Below are positions 35,689-44,553 of a stretch of 64,000 nt of DNA, piece after piece. The notes under the pieces are model-generated. The model worked only from the letters and a program-made list of their open reading frames with translations, was not told the origin of the DNA and searched no databases. The DNA comes from JBJFCE01 sp051888775 (GTDB taxonomy: Bacteria; Bacillota; Clostridia; Lachnospirales; Lachnospiraceae), in the NCBI GenBank assembly GCA_051888775.1, contig JBJFCE010000017.1, positions 3,459-67,458 on the forward strand, written 5' to 3'. How positions within the stretch are numbered: the first letter of the stretch is position 1; every line of letters begins with the position of its first letter. The translations under genes and the position numbers were made by a program.

Positions 35689-37104
35689 TTATGCACCCTT
35701 CTTTTCTTTACTGTCTCCTACAATATTCTGGAGCCATACACCGCTTCGCACCATAAAAAATCCTATTGTCACTTTGATGATCTCACTAAACTGTACCAAA
35801 AAGAATACCATTGCAATTGAAAGAGGCGTATGATTCGACAGTATATAAGCAAACGGTATGACCACTATCCATGTATAAACACTGTCAAATAAAAATGTTA
35901 CGATCGTCTTTCCGCCCGATCTCAGTGTAAAGTAAGCGCAATGCGAAAATGCACAAAGCGGCATGACCAAGGCCGATATCGAAATAAAGGTCCTTGCCAG
36001 ATCCTTGATACTTTCCTCTGTATTATAAATAGACGGAAAGAACCGCCCTACCAGCATCATAACAGCAGCAACCACGGTACAACAGCCAACGCTGAAAAAG
36101 ATCATCTTATTATCCGCATCCCGTGCTTCCCGAATCTTTCTCGCTCCCAGATACTGTCCGACAACAATCGAGATACAGGATCCAAGCTGGAGATACACAA
36201 TATTAAATAAATTCGTGATCGTAGATGAGATATTCTGCGCCGCTACCACTTCCAAACCTCGCGCGGCATAGCACTGAACGATCACGGTCATTCCGGATGC
36301 CCATAACATCTCATTTACCATCAGCGGCACACCTTTGATCAGGATACTCTTGCATATTTGTTTCGGAATACGCGGACTCTTATACGCACCGACAATATAA
36401 CGATTCTGTTCCTTGTGTGTATGCGTCCAGATCAAAACGATCAGACATTCAATAAAACGTGCAATCACCGTTGCAATGGCAGCGCCTTCCACACCCATTC
36501 CCGGTATTGCTCCGACTCCAAAGATCAATGCATAATCCAAAATCAAATTCGTTATGACCGCCACAATACTCGCAAGCATCGGCACAAAGGTCTGCCCCGT
36601 CTCGCGGATCGTACTTACATATGCCTGCGTGATAGCAAACGGAAACAGAGATGCCATCATGATCAGCAGATATTTTTCTCCGTATTGCAGCGCCAGCGTG
36701 ATATCCCCGACGCTTCCGGCATCACTCAGATAAAGTGAGATCAGCCGTGTACCGCAAAATCCGAACAGACACAGCGCGATTACCGCAATGGCTGTACTGG
36801 CATACATTTTGAACCGGAACGCATACTTCTGTCCTTCATAATCTCCTTTTCCGAAAAACTGCGTACCGAAAATACCTGCACCGGACACTCCGCCGAAAAC
36901 GCAGATAGTAAATACAAACATCAGCTGATTTACGATAGCGACACCGGACATCTGCTCCGTGCCGATCTGACCCACCATGATATTATCCAGAAAGCTGACA
37001 AAGCTTGTAATCGCATTCTGGATAATCATAGGAACCGCCAGATACAGCACTTTACCGTAAAACTGCCGGTCTCCGATAAATTTTGTCCGAAACTTCTTCC
37101 ACAT
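35689..37104 (-). CDS. MATE-family multidrug/cation antiporter
   Basis: A 471-residue protein with twelve hydrophobic segments typical of MATE/NorM-type transporters (VPMIIQNAITSFVSFLDNIM VG, GEKYLLIMMASLFPFAITQAY, YLQLGSCISIVVGQYLGARK). It exports drugs or metabolites in exchange for Na+ or H+. It is driven by a promoter at 37137-37166 and followed after one base by the GNAT gene, so the two are cotranscribed. No substrate-specific residue can be read from sequence alone. Confidence 0.92.
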   Translation of the reverse strand: MWKKFRTKFIGDRQFYGKVLYLAVPMIIQNAITSFVSFLDNIMVGQIGTEQMSGVAIVNQLMFVFTICVFGGVSGAGIFGTQFFGKGDYEGQKYAFRFKMYASTAIAVIALCLFGFCGTRLISLYLSDAGSVGDITLALQYGEKYLLIMMASLFPFAITQAYVSTIRETGQTFVPMLASIVAVITNLILDYALIFGVGAIPGMGVEGAAIATVIARFIECLIVLIWTHTHKEQNRYIVGAYKSPRIPKQICKSILIKGVPLMVNEMLWASGMTVIVQCYAARGLEVVAAQNISSTITNLFNIVYLQLGSCISIVVGQYLGARKIREARDADNKMIFFSVGCCTVVAAVMMLVGRFFPSIYNTEESIKDLARTFISISALVMPLCAFSHCAYFTLRSGGKTIVTFLFDSVYTWIVVIPFAYILSNHTPLSIAMVFFLVQFSEIIKVTIGFFMVRSGVWLQNIVGDSKEKKGA

Positions 37105-37136
37105 AAAATTTCTTTCTCCTGTCCCTTAGTGATAAC

Positions 37137-37166
37137 AGTGTATCATGAGTCGGGCTGTCTTTTCAA
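37137..37166 (-). promoter_or_regulatory. Promoter of the MATE/GNAT unit
   Basis: Minus strand TTGAAA (37166-37161), 18 bases, TACACT (37142-37137), with the MATE start about 33 bases further on. Its -35 lies 30 bases from the edge of palindromic element F. Confidence 0.6.
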
Positions 37167-37196
37167 TCACTGCGGTATGAAATGCATCCATCAGTG

Positions 37197-37430
37197 TGCC
37201 GGAAGCAGTCTTGCTCCTTGCCGTTTGGCAGTCTTGCCTGATCCGGTCCGCCAGCGGTAGTTTCCGAGGGGTGACACGTTCTCACTCCGTGAAAAAGCGC
37301 AGCGGACACTAGGCTCGAAAAGAACCTCGCCAAGTGCCGGCGTTTTTCAAGGGTCACCCCTCGGAAACACCGCTGGCGGACCGGATCAGGCAAGACTGTC
37401 ACACGGCAAGGAGCAAGACTGCTTCCGGCA
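37197..37430 (+). repeat. Palindromic element F, longest arms, between two divergent promoters
   Basis: Arms of about 77-78 bases (37197-37274 and 37354-37430), beginning TGCCGGAAGCAGTCTTGCTC, with about three mismatches and one single-base gap: the longest in the window. The plus-orientation core reads CACGTTCTCACTCCGTGAAA, GCGGACACTAGGCTCG and CGCCAAGTGCCGGCG. Unlike the other copies it does not follow a stop codon. It lies between the divergent MATE and cyclophilin promoters. Confidence 0.95.
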
Positions 37431-37466
37431 GAACTTTTACACAAAGCAAAGAAATCCCGTAACGAC

Positions 37467-37495
37467 TGGTATTCTTTTCCGGGATGTGATACAAT
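37467..37495 (+). promoter_or_regulatory. Candidate promoter of the cyclophilin gene
   Basis: An extended -10, TGATACAAT, ends at 37495. The -35 TGGTAT at 37467-37472 is poor, but the spacing is 17. The start codon is about 64 bases downstream. Confidence 0.5.
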
Positions 37496-37558
37496 CACAT
37501 TCAGATTCAATATCAGGCAAGCAGAACCGCCTGAAAGTACAAAAAGGAGATTATAATC

Positions 37559-38086
37559 ATGGCACAGAATCCAATCGTAACATTTGAAATGGCAGACGGC
37601 AGTGTGATGAAGGCAGAGTTGTATCCCGAAATCGCACCCAATACAGTCAATAATTTTATCAGTCTTGTAAAAAAGGGTTTTTATGACGGGCTGATTTTTC
37701 ACAGAGTCATCAGCGGCTTTATGATTCAGGGCGGCGATCCGGAAGGCACCGGTATGGGTGGTCCGGGTTACGGTATCAAAGGAGAATTTGCCCAGAACGG
37801 TTTTGCCAACGATTTAAAGCATACCGCAGGCGTCCTCTCCATGGCACGCTCCATGATGCCCAATTCCGCAGGCTCCCAGTTTTTCATTATGCACAAGGAC
37901 GCTCCGCATCTGGACGGTTCCTATGCAGCTTTCGGTAAGATCACAGAGGGAATGGACACAGTCAATGCCATTGCGCAGTGCCAGACCGACTACTCCGACA
38001 GACCGTTGGAGGATCAGGTGATGAAGACCGTAACCGTAGAAACCTTCGGTGTGGATTATCCTGAACCGGAAACAAACGCACGATAA
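37559..38086 (+). CDS. Cyclophilin-type peptidyl-prolyl isomerase
   Basis: A 175-residue cytoplasmic isomerase assisting protein folding. It has the cyclophilin core GFYDGLIFHRVISGFMIQGG (catalytic Arg in FHRV), GTGMGGPGYGIKGEF, LSMARSMMPNSAGSQFFI and LDGSYAAFGKI. No signal peptide. The start has AAAAAGGAG. It is a single-gene unit whose stop codon is already inside the left arm of palindromic element G, which probably acts as its terminator. Confidence 0.95.
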   Translation: MAQNPIVTFEMADGSVMKAELYPEIAPNTVNNFISLVKKGFYDGLIFHRVISGFMIQGGDPEGTGMGGPGYGIKGEFAQNGFANDLKHTAGVLSMARSMMPNSAGSQFFIMHKDAPHLDGSYAAFGKITEGMDTVNAIAQCQTDYSDRPLEDQVMKTVTVETFGVDYPEPETNAR

Positions 38087-38245
38087 AAAATCTGCTGTTT
38101 CAGGTAGAAAAAAGATCCTTTTTAAGACACGCTCTCGCTCGGCTGATCACGTAGTGGTACTAAGCTCGAAAGTACCTCGCTAAGTACCAACGATCGCAGA
38201 CGGTCTTAAAAAGGATCTTTTTCTGCCTGAAACAGTAGATTTTTT
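38085..38245 (+). repeat. Palindromic element G overlapping the cyclophilin stop codon
   Basis: Arms of about 42 bases (38085-38127 and 38204-38245), AAAAAATCTGCTGTTTCAGG against its complement, with two mismatches and one gap. The plus-orientation core reads CACGCTCTCGCTCGGC, then GATCACGTAGTGGTACTAAG and CTAAGTACCAACGATC. The outer core stem is different in sequence from other copies yet still paired. The arm ends in six T, so this copy could terminate transcription. Confidence 0.92.
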
Positions 38246-38391
38246 CTTTGTCGTTCATATTTTGTTCATTTTTAATTCAAAAAAACTTTAATTCTGCATC
38301 ATTTTTTATCCACACTTCTTGCTTATACTAAGGTCATAAGATACAGACAAAAGACATTTCCAACACATTTAAATAAACTTTTTCATAATAT

Positions 38392-38419
38392 ATGCCAAGT
38401 AACAGACGTTACTTGGCAT
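38392..38419. terminator. Perfect hairpin downstream of the AraC-type gene
   Basis: Perfect 12-base arms ATGCCAAGTAAC and GTTACTTGGCAT with loop AGAC, 34 bases past the AraC stop. There is no T tract on the minus strand, so termination is uncertain. The flanking 38246-38452 holds no gene. Confidence 0.5.
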
Positions 38420-38452
38420 CCTCCCTTTTCAAGGGTAATTTGCATATATATT

Positions 38453-39424
38453 TTACGTCACTTTCCTCACCGGTCTGATATATTTCCAAAATCGTTTCGG
38501 ATCATGATAAAAATAAAATATTCTTCCCGGTGAAAGATCAAGGCAATATCCGGTTTTTGAAAAATCGAAATTTTTCATTGCCGCTTCCATCGCTTCTTCC
38601 ACACTACGGTTCTGACTCTCATAATTAAACGGTCCGTGTTCAAAAACAATATACTCCGCTTCCGGTACATCGATCAGAAGCATTTGCTCAGGCACTTCGC
38701 CATCATAATCCATCGGCAGACGCACACCGTAGCATTCCGCAAGCGGGATTCCCCAGCTGCAGATTCTGCCGGTCGGCTCATTGATATACGCCATGATCTG
38801 ACCGCTTCCGCTGTTTGGTTCACTGTCTCCCTTATCATCTAATTTTCCCTGAATGCCATTAAGCAGACTACAGATCGTCTGACAGTCCTGCCCCGGAATG
38901 AGACTCTGCTTTTGCCAGAAATCCCAATATCCGATACTTTCGTAATTTTTGATATGCAAAAATTTATGTGCGGGAATCGTTACAAAATAAATTTTTACAT
39001 CCTCAGCTGATCTCTCCATATCATTCTCTCCAATCCCCAATAAGTAACAATCGAAAGGTTTAATGATGGTACGAAGCATAACAGGCACAGGGTGCCTCCG
39101 ATATTCACTCGGTGTTATGTCATAGGCCTCTTTAAATGCCCGCGTGAAGGCTTCATGGGAAGAAAACCCATAGTTCAAGGCAATCTCCAAAAGACCCTTT
39201 TCCGTATCCCGTATCTCTTTTAATGCAAATGCCAATCTCCTATAACGCAGATAGTCCCTGAATTGCATGCCCGAGATTTCTTTGAATTTTCTGGAAACAT
39301 AGTATTCGGAATACCCCAGCTTATGAGAAAGCCTTTTTAACGTTACCGCTTCATCCGTATGCGCTTTAATACATGCATCAATTTCATCAATGATGATCTG
39401 TACCTGCTTCTGCCATTCGTACAT
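38453..39424 (-). CDS. AraC-family regulator with GyrI-like effector domain
   Basis: A 323-residue protein. Residues 1-105 hold two AraC helix-turn-helix motifs (TLKRLSHKLGYSEYYVSRKF and LEIALNYGFSSHEAFTRAFK, then YDITPSEYR). Residues about 125-320 form a GyrI/SOUL-type small-molecule-binding domain (YFVTIPAHKFLHIKNYES, PEAEYIVFEHGPF). This is the Rob/SoxS-with-effector layout that often controls drug transporters. No adjacent target is obvious. It is a monocistronic unit facing away from the symporter gene. Confidence 0.9.
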   Translation of the reverse strand: MYEWQKQVQIIIDEIDACIKAHTDEAVTLKRLSHKLGYSEYYVSRKFKEISGMQFRDYLRYRRLAFALKEIRDTEKGLLEIALNYGFSSHEAFTRAFKEAYDITPSEYRRHPVPVMLRTIIKPFDCYLLGIGENDMERSAEDVKIYFVTIPAHKFLHIKNYESIGYWDFWQKQSLIPGQDCQTICSLLNGIQGKLDDKGDSEPNSGSGQIMAYINEPTGRICSWGIPLAECYGVRLPMDYDGEVPEQMLLIDVPEAEYIVFEHGPFNYESQNRSVEEAMEAAMKNFDFSKTGYCLDLSPGRIFYFYHDPKRFWKYIRPVRKVT

Positions 39425-39600
39425 GAATCTTCCCCCTCATTTCAACTGCTCGCCACTATTATAAAAAATTGGAGCCTATCCCGCTTGATTTCATTTGCGA
39501 ACTATTTCTGATAGTCATATTTTCCGTCCTTACGTTTATATAGTATTAGTAAGGAAACGCCTGATGTTCCGCTTTGCAGGCATTCACAAAGAAAGGCACA

Positions 39601-41016
39601 ATGGTGGAAACCTTCTCCGAAACACTGAAAGCAATCGATGATTTTGTCTGGGGGCCCGCTATGCTGGTATTGATGGTCGGTACCGGGATATTCCTGACCA
39701 TACGCACCCGGTTTCTGTCATGGCGCAATCTCGGTTATGCGATCAAAAGCTCTTTTGGCAAAGAAGCCCGCACTGCTTCCAAAGGTTCCGGTGATGTCTC
39801 TCCCTATGAATCGCTGGCAACTGCACTTGCCGCAACCATCGGAACAGGCAATATTGTAGGCGTTGCTACTGCCATGATCTTGGGTGGTCCGGGTGCACTC
39901 GTCTGGATGTGGATCTCTGCTGTCTTTGGCATCACCACTAAATTCGGAGAATGTATGCTCGCCGTCAAATATCGGGAGACCAATGAAAGAGGCGAAATGT
40001 CCGGCGGTCCGATGTATACCATGAAAAAGGCCCTGAAAAGCAAAAAAGCCGGAACCGCTCTGGGCTGGTTGTTTGCACTGTTTGCCGTGATCGCCTCCTT
40101 CGGTATCGGCAATATGACACAGTCAAACTCCATCTCTGAATCCCTGTCCTCTACCTTCAGCATTCCTACATGGATCACGGGTATCCTCGTAACGCTGCTT
40201 GCTCTTCTGATCATTGTCGGCGGCATCAAGAGCATTGCCAAAGTGTCCTCTTTTGTCATTCCGATCATGGCATTTCTCTATATATTTGCAGGGCTTCTCG
40301 TTATTCTGATGAATCTGAAAAATCTCCCCTCCGGACTTGCGCAGATGTTCTCCATGGCTTTTTCCGTAAAATCAGTCACCGGAGGCTTCCTCGGTAGCAT
40401 CGTTGCCTCTATGACAAGCAGCATGCGCTACGGCATCGCCAGAGGTGTTTTTTCCAACGAAGCGGGAATGGGCTCCGCAGCGATCAGCGCCGCAGCCGCC
40501 ACAACCGACAATCCGGTCCGGCAAGGTTATATCAGTATGACGGATACCTTTTGGGATACCATTGTCGTATGCACGATCACCGGACTGTGTATTGCCGCAA
40601 GCGGGGTACTGGACAGTGCTTCCCTGACCGTTTCCGGTGCATACGGCTATTATGAGCCGTATCAGGGCGCAGATCTTACGATCGCCGCATTCCAAAGTGT
40701 CCTCGGCAAACCCGGGGCATGGTTTATCACCTTCAGCATCGTAGTCTTTGCATTTGCAACAATTCTCGGATGGGAATACCACGGTGAAAAGGCATGGGAA
40801 TATTTATTCGGGAGTCCCAGATACAACATGCTCTACCGCATCCTCTTTTCCCTCACCGCCTATATCGGTGCCACGACCGCACTGGATATCGTGTGGAACT
40901 TCTCGGATATTGCCAATGCGCTGATGGCAATTCCGAATCTGGTCTGTCTGCTTGCACTGAACGGAGAGATTGCACGGGATATGCGGGCGTTTGAGACGTT
41001 TCGAAAGAAGATGTAA
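39601..41016 (+). CDS. Sodium:alanine/glycine symporter (AGCS family)
   Basis: 471 residues from the ATG at 39601, which has GAAAGG upstream. An earlier in-frame ATG at 39574 lacks a site. About ten membrane helices with the family motifs SPYESLATALAATIGTGNI, GGPGALVWMWISA, GGPMYTMKKAL, VFSNEAGMGSAAI and ATILGWEYHGEKAWEYLFG. It imports alanine or glycine with Na+. It converges on the aldolase gene through a shared terminator. Specificity between alanine and glycine is not readable. Confidence 0.95.
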   Translation: MVETFSETLKAIDDFVWGPAMLVLMVGTGIFLTIRTRFLSWRNLGYAIKSSFGKEARTASKGSGDVSPYESLATALAATIGTGNIVGVATAMILGGPGALVWMWISAVFGITTKFGECMLAVKYRETNERGEMSGGPMYTMKKALKSKKAGTALGWLFALFAVIASFGIGNMTQSNSISESLSSTFSIPTWITGILVTLLALLIIVGGIKSIAKVSSFVIPIMAFLYIFAGLLVILMNLKNLPSGLAQMFSMAFSVKSVTGGFLGSIVASMTSSMRYGIARGVFSNEAGMGSAAISAAAATTDNPVRQGYISMTDTFWDTIVVCTITGLCIAASGVLDSASLTVSGAYGYYEPYQGADLTIAAFQSVLGKPGAWFITFSIVVFAFATILGWEYHGEKAWEYLFGSPRYNMLYRILFSLTAYIGATTALDIVWNFSDIANALMAIPNLVCLLALNGEIARDMRAFETFRKKM

Positions 41017-41019
41017 AAA

Positions 41020-41052
41020 ACAGCCGCACCGGGATTTCTCCGATACGGCTGT
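41020..41052. terminator. Bidirectional terminator between the AGCS and aldolase genes
   Basis: ACAGCCG and CGGCTGT pair around an inner CGG/CCG stem, with AAAAAA before the hairpin and a T-rich stretch after. It serves both convergent genes. Confidence 0.75.
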
Positions 41053-41068
41053 CTTCATCTGCTTATTC

Positions 41069-41935
41069 TCAAGCTTTGTCAACAGAACCAAACAGTTCCA
41101 TTTTCTCTTTTACTTTTGCCTTGATTGCTTCAAAGCCGGGAGCAAGAAGCTTACGAGGGTCAAAGCCCTTGCCTTCCAGATCCTTACCTGCTTCGATATA
41201 TTTACGTGTAGCATCAGCAAATACTAACTGGCACTCTGTGTTAACATTGATCTTAGCAACACCAAGGGAGATTGCTTTCTTGATCATGTCATCAGGAATA
41301 CCTGTACCACCGTGAAGAACAAGAGGAAGATCACCGGTCTTCTCCTGTACGGATGCCAATACGTCGAACTGTAAGCCTTTCCAGTTTGCAGGATATTTTC
41401 CATGGATGTTACCGATACCTGCTGCAAGGAAGTCAACGCCAAGGTCAGCGATCATCTTGCACTCTGCAGGATCTGCACATTCACCCATACCTACAACACC
41501 GTCTTCTTCACCACCGATGGAACCAACTTCTGCCTCGATGGAGATTCCCTTTGCATGAGCTGCTTCAACCAGCTCTTTGGTCTTTGCAATATTCTCTTCG
41601 ATAGAATATTTGGAACCGTCGAACATAATGGAAGGGAAACCAGCTTCCATACACTTATAGCAGTGATCATAGGAACCATGGTCCAGATGAACTGCTACAG
41701 GAACGGTAATATTCTGATCCTTGATCAGTCCGTTTACCATACCCATAACTACGTCATAACCACCCATGTATTTGCCTGCACCTTCGGATACACCTAAGAT
41801 AACCGGGCTGTTGCATTCCTGAGCTGTTAAAAGAATTGCCTTTGTCCACTCAAGGTTGTTGATGTTGAACTGTCCTACTGCATAGTGGCCAGCTACTGCT
41901 TTTTTCAACATTTCTGTTGCGGATACTAATGCCAT
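41069..41935 (-). CDS. fba: Class II fructose-1,6-bisphosphate aldolase
   Basis: A zinc-dependent glycolytic aldolase of 288 residues. VGQFNINNLEWTKAIL, zinc-ligand HLDHGSYD, SIEAEVGSIGGEEDG, AAGIGNIHGKY, LPLVLHGGTGIPDD and KINVNTECQL are the class II blocks. The start has CGGAGG. A TATAAT box on the minus strand at 42001-41996, about 60 bases upstream, marks its promoter. Codon use is strongly biased, as expected for a highly expressed gene. Monocistronic. Confidence 0.96.
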   Translation of the reverse strand: MALVSATEMLKKAVAGHYAVGQFNINNLEWTKAILLTAQECNSPVILGVSEGAGKYMGGYDVVMGMVNGLIKDQNITVPVAVHLDHGSYDHCYKCMEAGFPSIMFDGSKYSIEENIAKTKELVEAAHAKGISIEAEVGSIGGEEDGVVGMGECADPAECKMIADLGVDFLAAGIGNIHGKYPANWKGLQFDVLASVQEKTGDLPLVLHGGTGIPDDMIKKAISLGVAKINVNTECQLVFADATRKYIEAGKDLEGKGFDPRKLLAPGFEAIKAKVKEKMELFGSVDKA

Positions 41936-42047
41936 TTTAAATTACCTCCGTTAATAAATTCTATTTGAACGCCTGAGGCTGTCCAATTCGTACCTATTAT
42001 ACCCTACTTTTTTGTAAAAGAAAACCATAAATATGCGGTATTGAAAA

Positions 42048-42959
42048 TTATTTTTCGGAAACCTTGAAGCTGACCGCACCTTTCTCGTTTCGGATCAGAA
42101 CACTTTTATGATTGCCGCCGAATTCTCCGTCCAGAGTCCAGGGGATCTCTGTTTCCGTTTCAAACTCAATATGAGAGGCCTTAAAGCAATGCATACTGCT
42201 GTTATCGATCTTAGCTCCTATCAACGCTGCCATGATATTGTTCAGTTCAATCGCATTCTTAGGGCGTTTGATCAGAGTAACCTCAAACAATCCGTCATCC
42301 AGCTCCACATTTTTCCCCGTAATGTTCTTGAATCCTCCTACGGATCTGGAATTTGTAACCATTCCGTACATAAAATTGTCGGAATATTCCTGTCCGTCCG
42401 CTATGACTTTCATAGGATAGGATTTAATCGCAGATAACCGCTTCACACCTTCTAAAATATACGCCATATATCCCAGCACATTCTTGACCTGCTGATTGGT
42501 CTCATAAGAAACATCCGTAAACAGGCCAAATGCCGCAATATAGACAAACGTGTCATTATTAAAGCTGCCGACATCACATGCAAAAAGCTGATCTCCGACA
42601 GCAATCCGGGCCGCCTTTACCATATCTTTGGGAAGCTTCAGGCTTCCTGCAAAGTCATTGGTAGAGCCTGCCGGAATATACCCCAGTGGAATTTTTACAC
42701 CGCACTGCATCATTCCGGTTACAACCTCGTCTAAAGTTCCGTCTCCGCCGGAGCATACAAGCAGATCAAACTCAGCAGCACGCCCGATCACCATTTCCAC
42801 TGCATCTCCATGCTTCTGCGTCGGATATGCAGTCACTTCATACCCTGCTTTTGTAAATGTATCTATGATTGAAAGCAGATAGTTCCGGATATGTGCTTTT
42901 CCGGCATGGGGATTGTAAATAAACAGAAGTTTTTTCCTCTCCATAGCTCGTGTCTCCAT
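42048..42959 (-). CDS. Diacylglycerol/lipid kinase family protein (DgkB/YegS type)
   Basis: A 303-residue cytoplasmic lipid kinase. LLFIYNPHAGKAHIRNYL opens the catalytic domain; VCSGGDGTLDEVVTGMM is the GGDGT ATP-binding loop; PLGYIPAGSTNDFAGSL completes the nucleotide site; WTLDGEFGG lies near the C-terminus. It probably phosphorylates diacylglycerol for phospholipid recycling. It follows the crh operon terminator and palindromic element H, so it is likely a separate unit. Confidence 0.92.
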   Translation of the reverse strand: METRAMERKKLLFIYNPHAGKAHIRNYLLSIIDTFTKAGYEVTAYPTQKHGDAVEMVIGRAAEFDLLVCSGGDGTLDEVVTGMMQCGVKIPLGYIPAGSTNDFAGSLKLPKDMVKAARIAVGDQLFACDVGSFNNDTFVYIAAFGLFTDVSYETNQQVKNVLGYMAYILEGVKRLSAIKSYPMKVIADGQEYSDNFMYGMVTNSRSVGGFKNITGKNVELDDGLFEVTLIKRPKNAIELNNIMAALIGAKIDNSSMHCFKASHIEFETETEIPWTLDGEFGGNHKSVLIRNEKGAVSFKVSEK

Positions 42960-43012
42960 TCATCTCCTGATTCTATCAATTCATAGAAATCTTCTATCGG
43001 TAATTGCAAAGT

Positions 43013-43185
43013 TCTGTCTGCGGAACGGGACCGGTGCATATCGGCCTTTCGGTAGCAGGCACGCTTTCGCTACACTTCGTCCGTAGCGGTACATAAGGTG
43101 CCAAAATACGGCACCTAAGTACCGACGGACTCACAGTGCCTGCCACCGAAAGGTCGATATGTACCGCTTCCGTTCCGCAGACAGA
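43013..43185 (+). repeat. Palindromic element H, variant core (GGTGCC type)
   Basis: Arms of about 50 bases (43013-43060 and 43138-43185), TCTGTCTGCGGAACGG against its complement, with several mismatches. The side motif CACGCTTTCGCTAC is kept, but the inner hairpin is replaced by AAGGTGCC, loop AAAATAC, GGCACCTA. The outer GCGGTAC/GTACCG stem is kept. The crh terminator lies separately 37 bases away, so this element is not that gene's terminator. The same variant, inverted, is at the window end. Confidence 0.92.
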
Positions 43186-43221
43186 GTTTCATAATCACCA
43201 AAATTCTTCTATATAGTATGG

Positions 43222-43252
43222 AAAAAGGACACCCAGCGGATGTCCCCTTTTT
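43222..43252 (-). terminator. Terminator of the murB-rapZ-whiA-crh unit
   Basis: Minus strand GGGGACATCCGCTGGGTGTCC followed by TTTTTCC: an 8-base stem with loop GCT, directly after the crh stop codon. Confidence 0.88.
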
Positions 43253-43254
43253 AC

Positions 43255-43518
43255 CTAGTTCTCCTCTTTGCCGCTTAAAAAGCCTTCCAGTTTAGCTACA
43301 GCAGCATCTTCGTCCTCACCGTCAGCCTCAATCACAACAGATTCGCCTGTAACCAACCCGAGACTCATCATCCCCATAATGCTCTTTGCATTGACTCTCT
43401 TGCCTTCGGATTCCAAATACACTTTACTGTCAAACTGACTTGCCAGTTGTACCAGAACCGCAATCGGTCTTGCCTCAAGACCATTCTTTAACTGTACTGT
43501 CGCTGTTTCTCTTTTCAT
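43255..43518 (-). CDS. crh: HPr-like protein with Glu at the His15 position (Crh-like)
   Basis: 87 residues from the ATG at 43518, which has AAAGGAG; an upstream in-frame ATG has none. The fold and regulatory site match HPr: VNAKSIMGMMSL carries the Ser46 phosphorylated by HprK. The active loop, GLHARP in PTS HPr, reads NGLEARPIAV, so the phosphocarrier His is replaced by Glu. B. subtilis Crh has Gln here, and Crh serves only as a CcpA corepressor. This protein is therefore expected to act in catabolite repression and not in sugar phosphotransfer. It is the last gene after whiA, as in B. subtilis, and hprK is 4 kb away. Confidence 0.88.
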   Translation of the reverse strand: MKRETATVQLKNGLEARPIAVLVQLASQFDSKVYLESEGKRVNAKSIMGMMSLGLVTGESVVIEADGEDEDAAVAKLEGFLSGKEEN

Positions 43519-43556
43519 AACAATCTCCTTTTTTCTGATGATTCCACAATTTGAAA

Positions 43557-44510
43557 TCACTGTTCTTTCTGACGGATCTCCTCTGCAATCTCAGATAATT
43601 TGCGTAGTCTGTGATTCATCCCTGATTTCCCGATCGGAGGATTCATCATCTGAGACAACTCACTGAGTGTTGCATCCGGATGTTCCAAACGGAGTACTGC
43701 TGCTTCCCGCAGATTCTCCGGAAGTGCCGATATCCCCTTTTTCTCCCTGATCAACTCAATATCTGCAACCTGACGGTTTGCTGCATTAACCGTCTTCACG
43801 ATATTCGCCGCCTCACAGTTGACTCTTCTGTTTACGGAATTGCTGATATCCTTCAAAATCCGAAGATTCTCCAGATTCATCAATGCCACATGAGCCTCCA
43901 TGATATTGAGCAGATCAACGATCGCGGCTCCCTCTTTCATGTATACGACATGATACTTCTTACGTATGACAATCTTTGCTTCCAATTCAAATCCGCTCAG
44001 TATACCACAAAGCTGAACCGCCTGTTTTTCGGAAACGCAGACAAATTCCAAATGATAGCTGCGCTGCGGATTGCTCATGGAGCCGATTGTCAGATAAGCG
44101 CCTCTGAGTGCTGCTCTGCGGCAGCAACCGTTCTTGATCAACAACGGTGATAAGATCTCCTGACGCTCTAAAAAACCGCTTTCATCTTTTTCCCATTTAA
44201 CAGCATTCAGGATTCGTTCCACTCCCTCTGCCGTTGTTAATGAGAACTGATAATAACCGGTCTTTCCCTGTTGTTCTATATGTTTCTCGAAAACATCAGT
44301 ATTTATATTAAATGTTTTCTTCAATAATGTAAAGCATTTTCTTAATACGGCGCTGTTTTCGGCATGAATTTCCAGCTGAGGCATCCCATTTTCATCTTTT
44401 TGTACACTCGCGCAGCATACAAGGATCATTGCAAGCTCCGCAAGCTGACAGTGCCGTGCCGGACTGACATGCTTTGCCAGTTCTTCCTTTACTTCTCCGG
44501 AAAAAGACAT
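43557..44510 (-). CDS. whiA: WhiA-family DNA-binding protein
   Basis: A 317-residue protein with an N-terminal LAGLIDADG-like domain (FSGEVKEELAKHV start, LRGAYLTIGSMSNPQRSYHLEF) and a C-terminal helix-turn-helix (LRLEHPDATLSELSQMM, GKSGMNHRLRKLSEIA). WhiA affects cell division and chromosome segregation in Firmicutes. It lies between rapZ and crh as usual, but yvcK (gluconeogenesis factor), normally between rapZ and whiA, is absent: the gap is only 43 bases. Confidence 0.95.
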   Translation of the reverse strand: MSFSGEVKEELAKHVSPARHCQLAELAMILVCCASVQKDENGMPQLEIHAENSAVLRKCFTLLKKTFNINTDVFEKHIEQQGKTGYYQFSLTTAEGVERILNAVKWEKDESGFLERQEILSPLLIKNGCCRRAALRGAYLTIGSMSNPQRSYHLEFVCVSEKQAVQLCGILSGFELEAKIVIRKKYHVVYMKEGAAIVDLLNIMEAHVALMNLENLRILKDISNSVNRRVNCEAANIVKTVNAANRQVADIELIREKKGISALPENLREAAVLRLEHPDATLSELSQMMNPPIGKSGMNHRLRKLSEIAEEIRQKEQ

Positions 44511-44553
44511 CGCAATCTCACCTTTCTTCTATTTCCGTCGTAATCTGCAGTAT

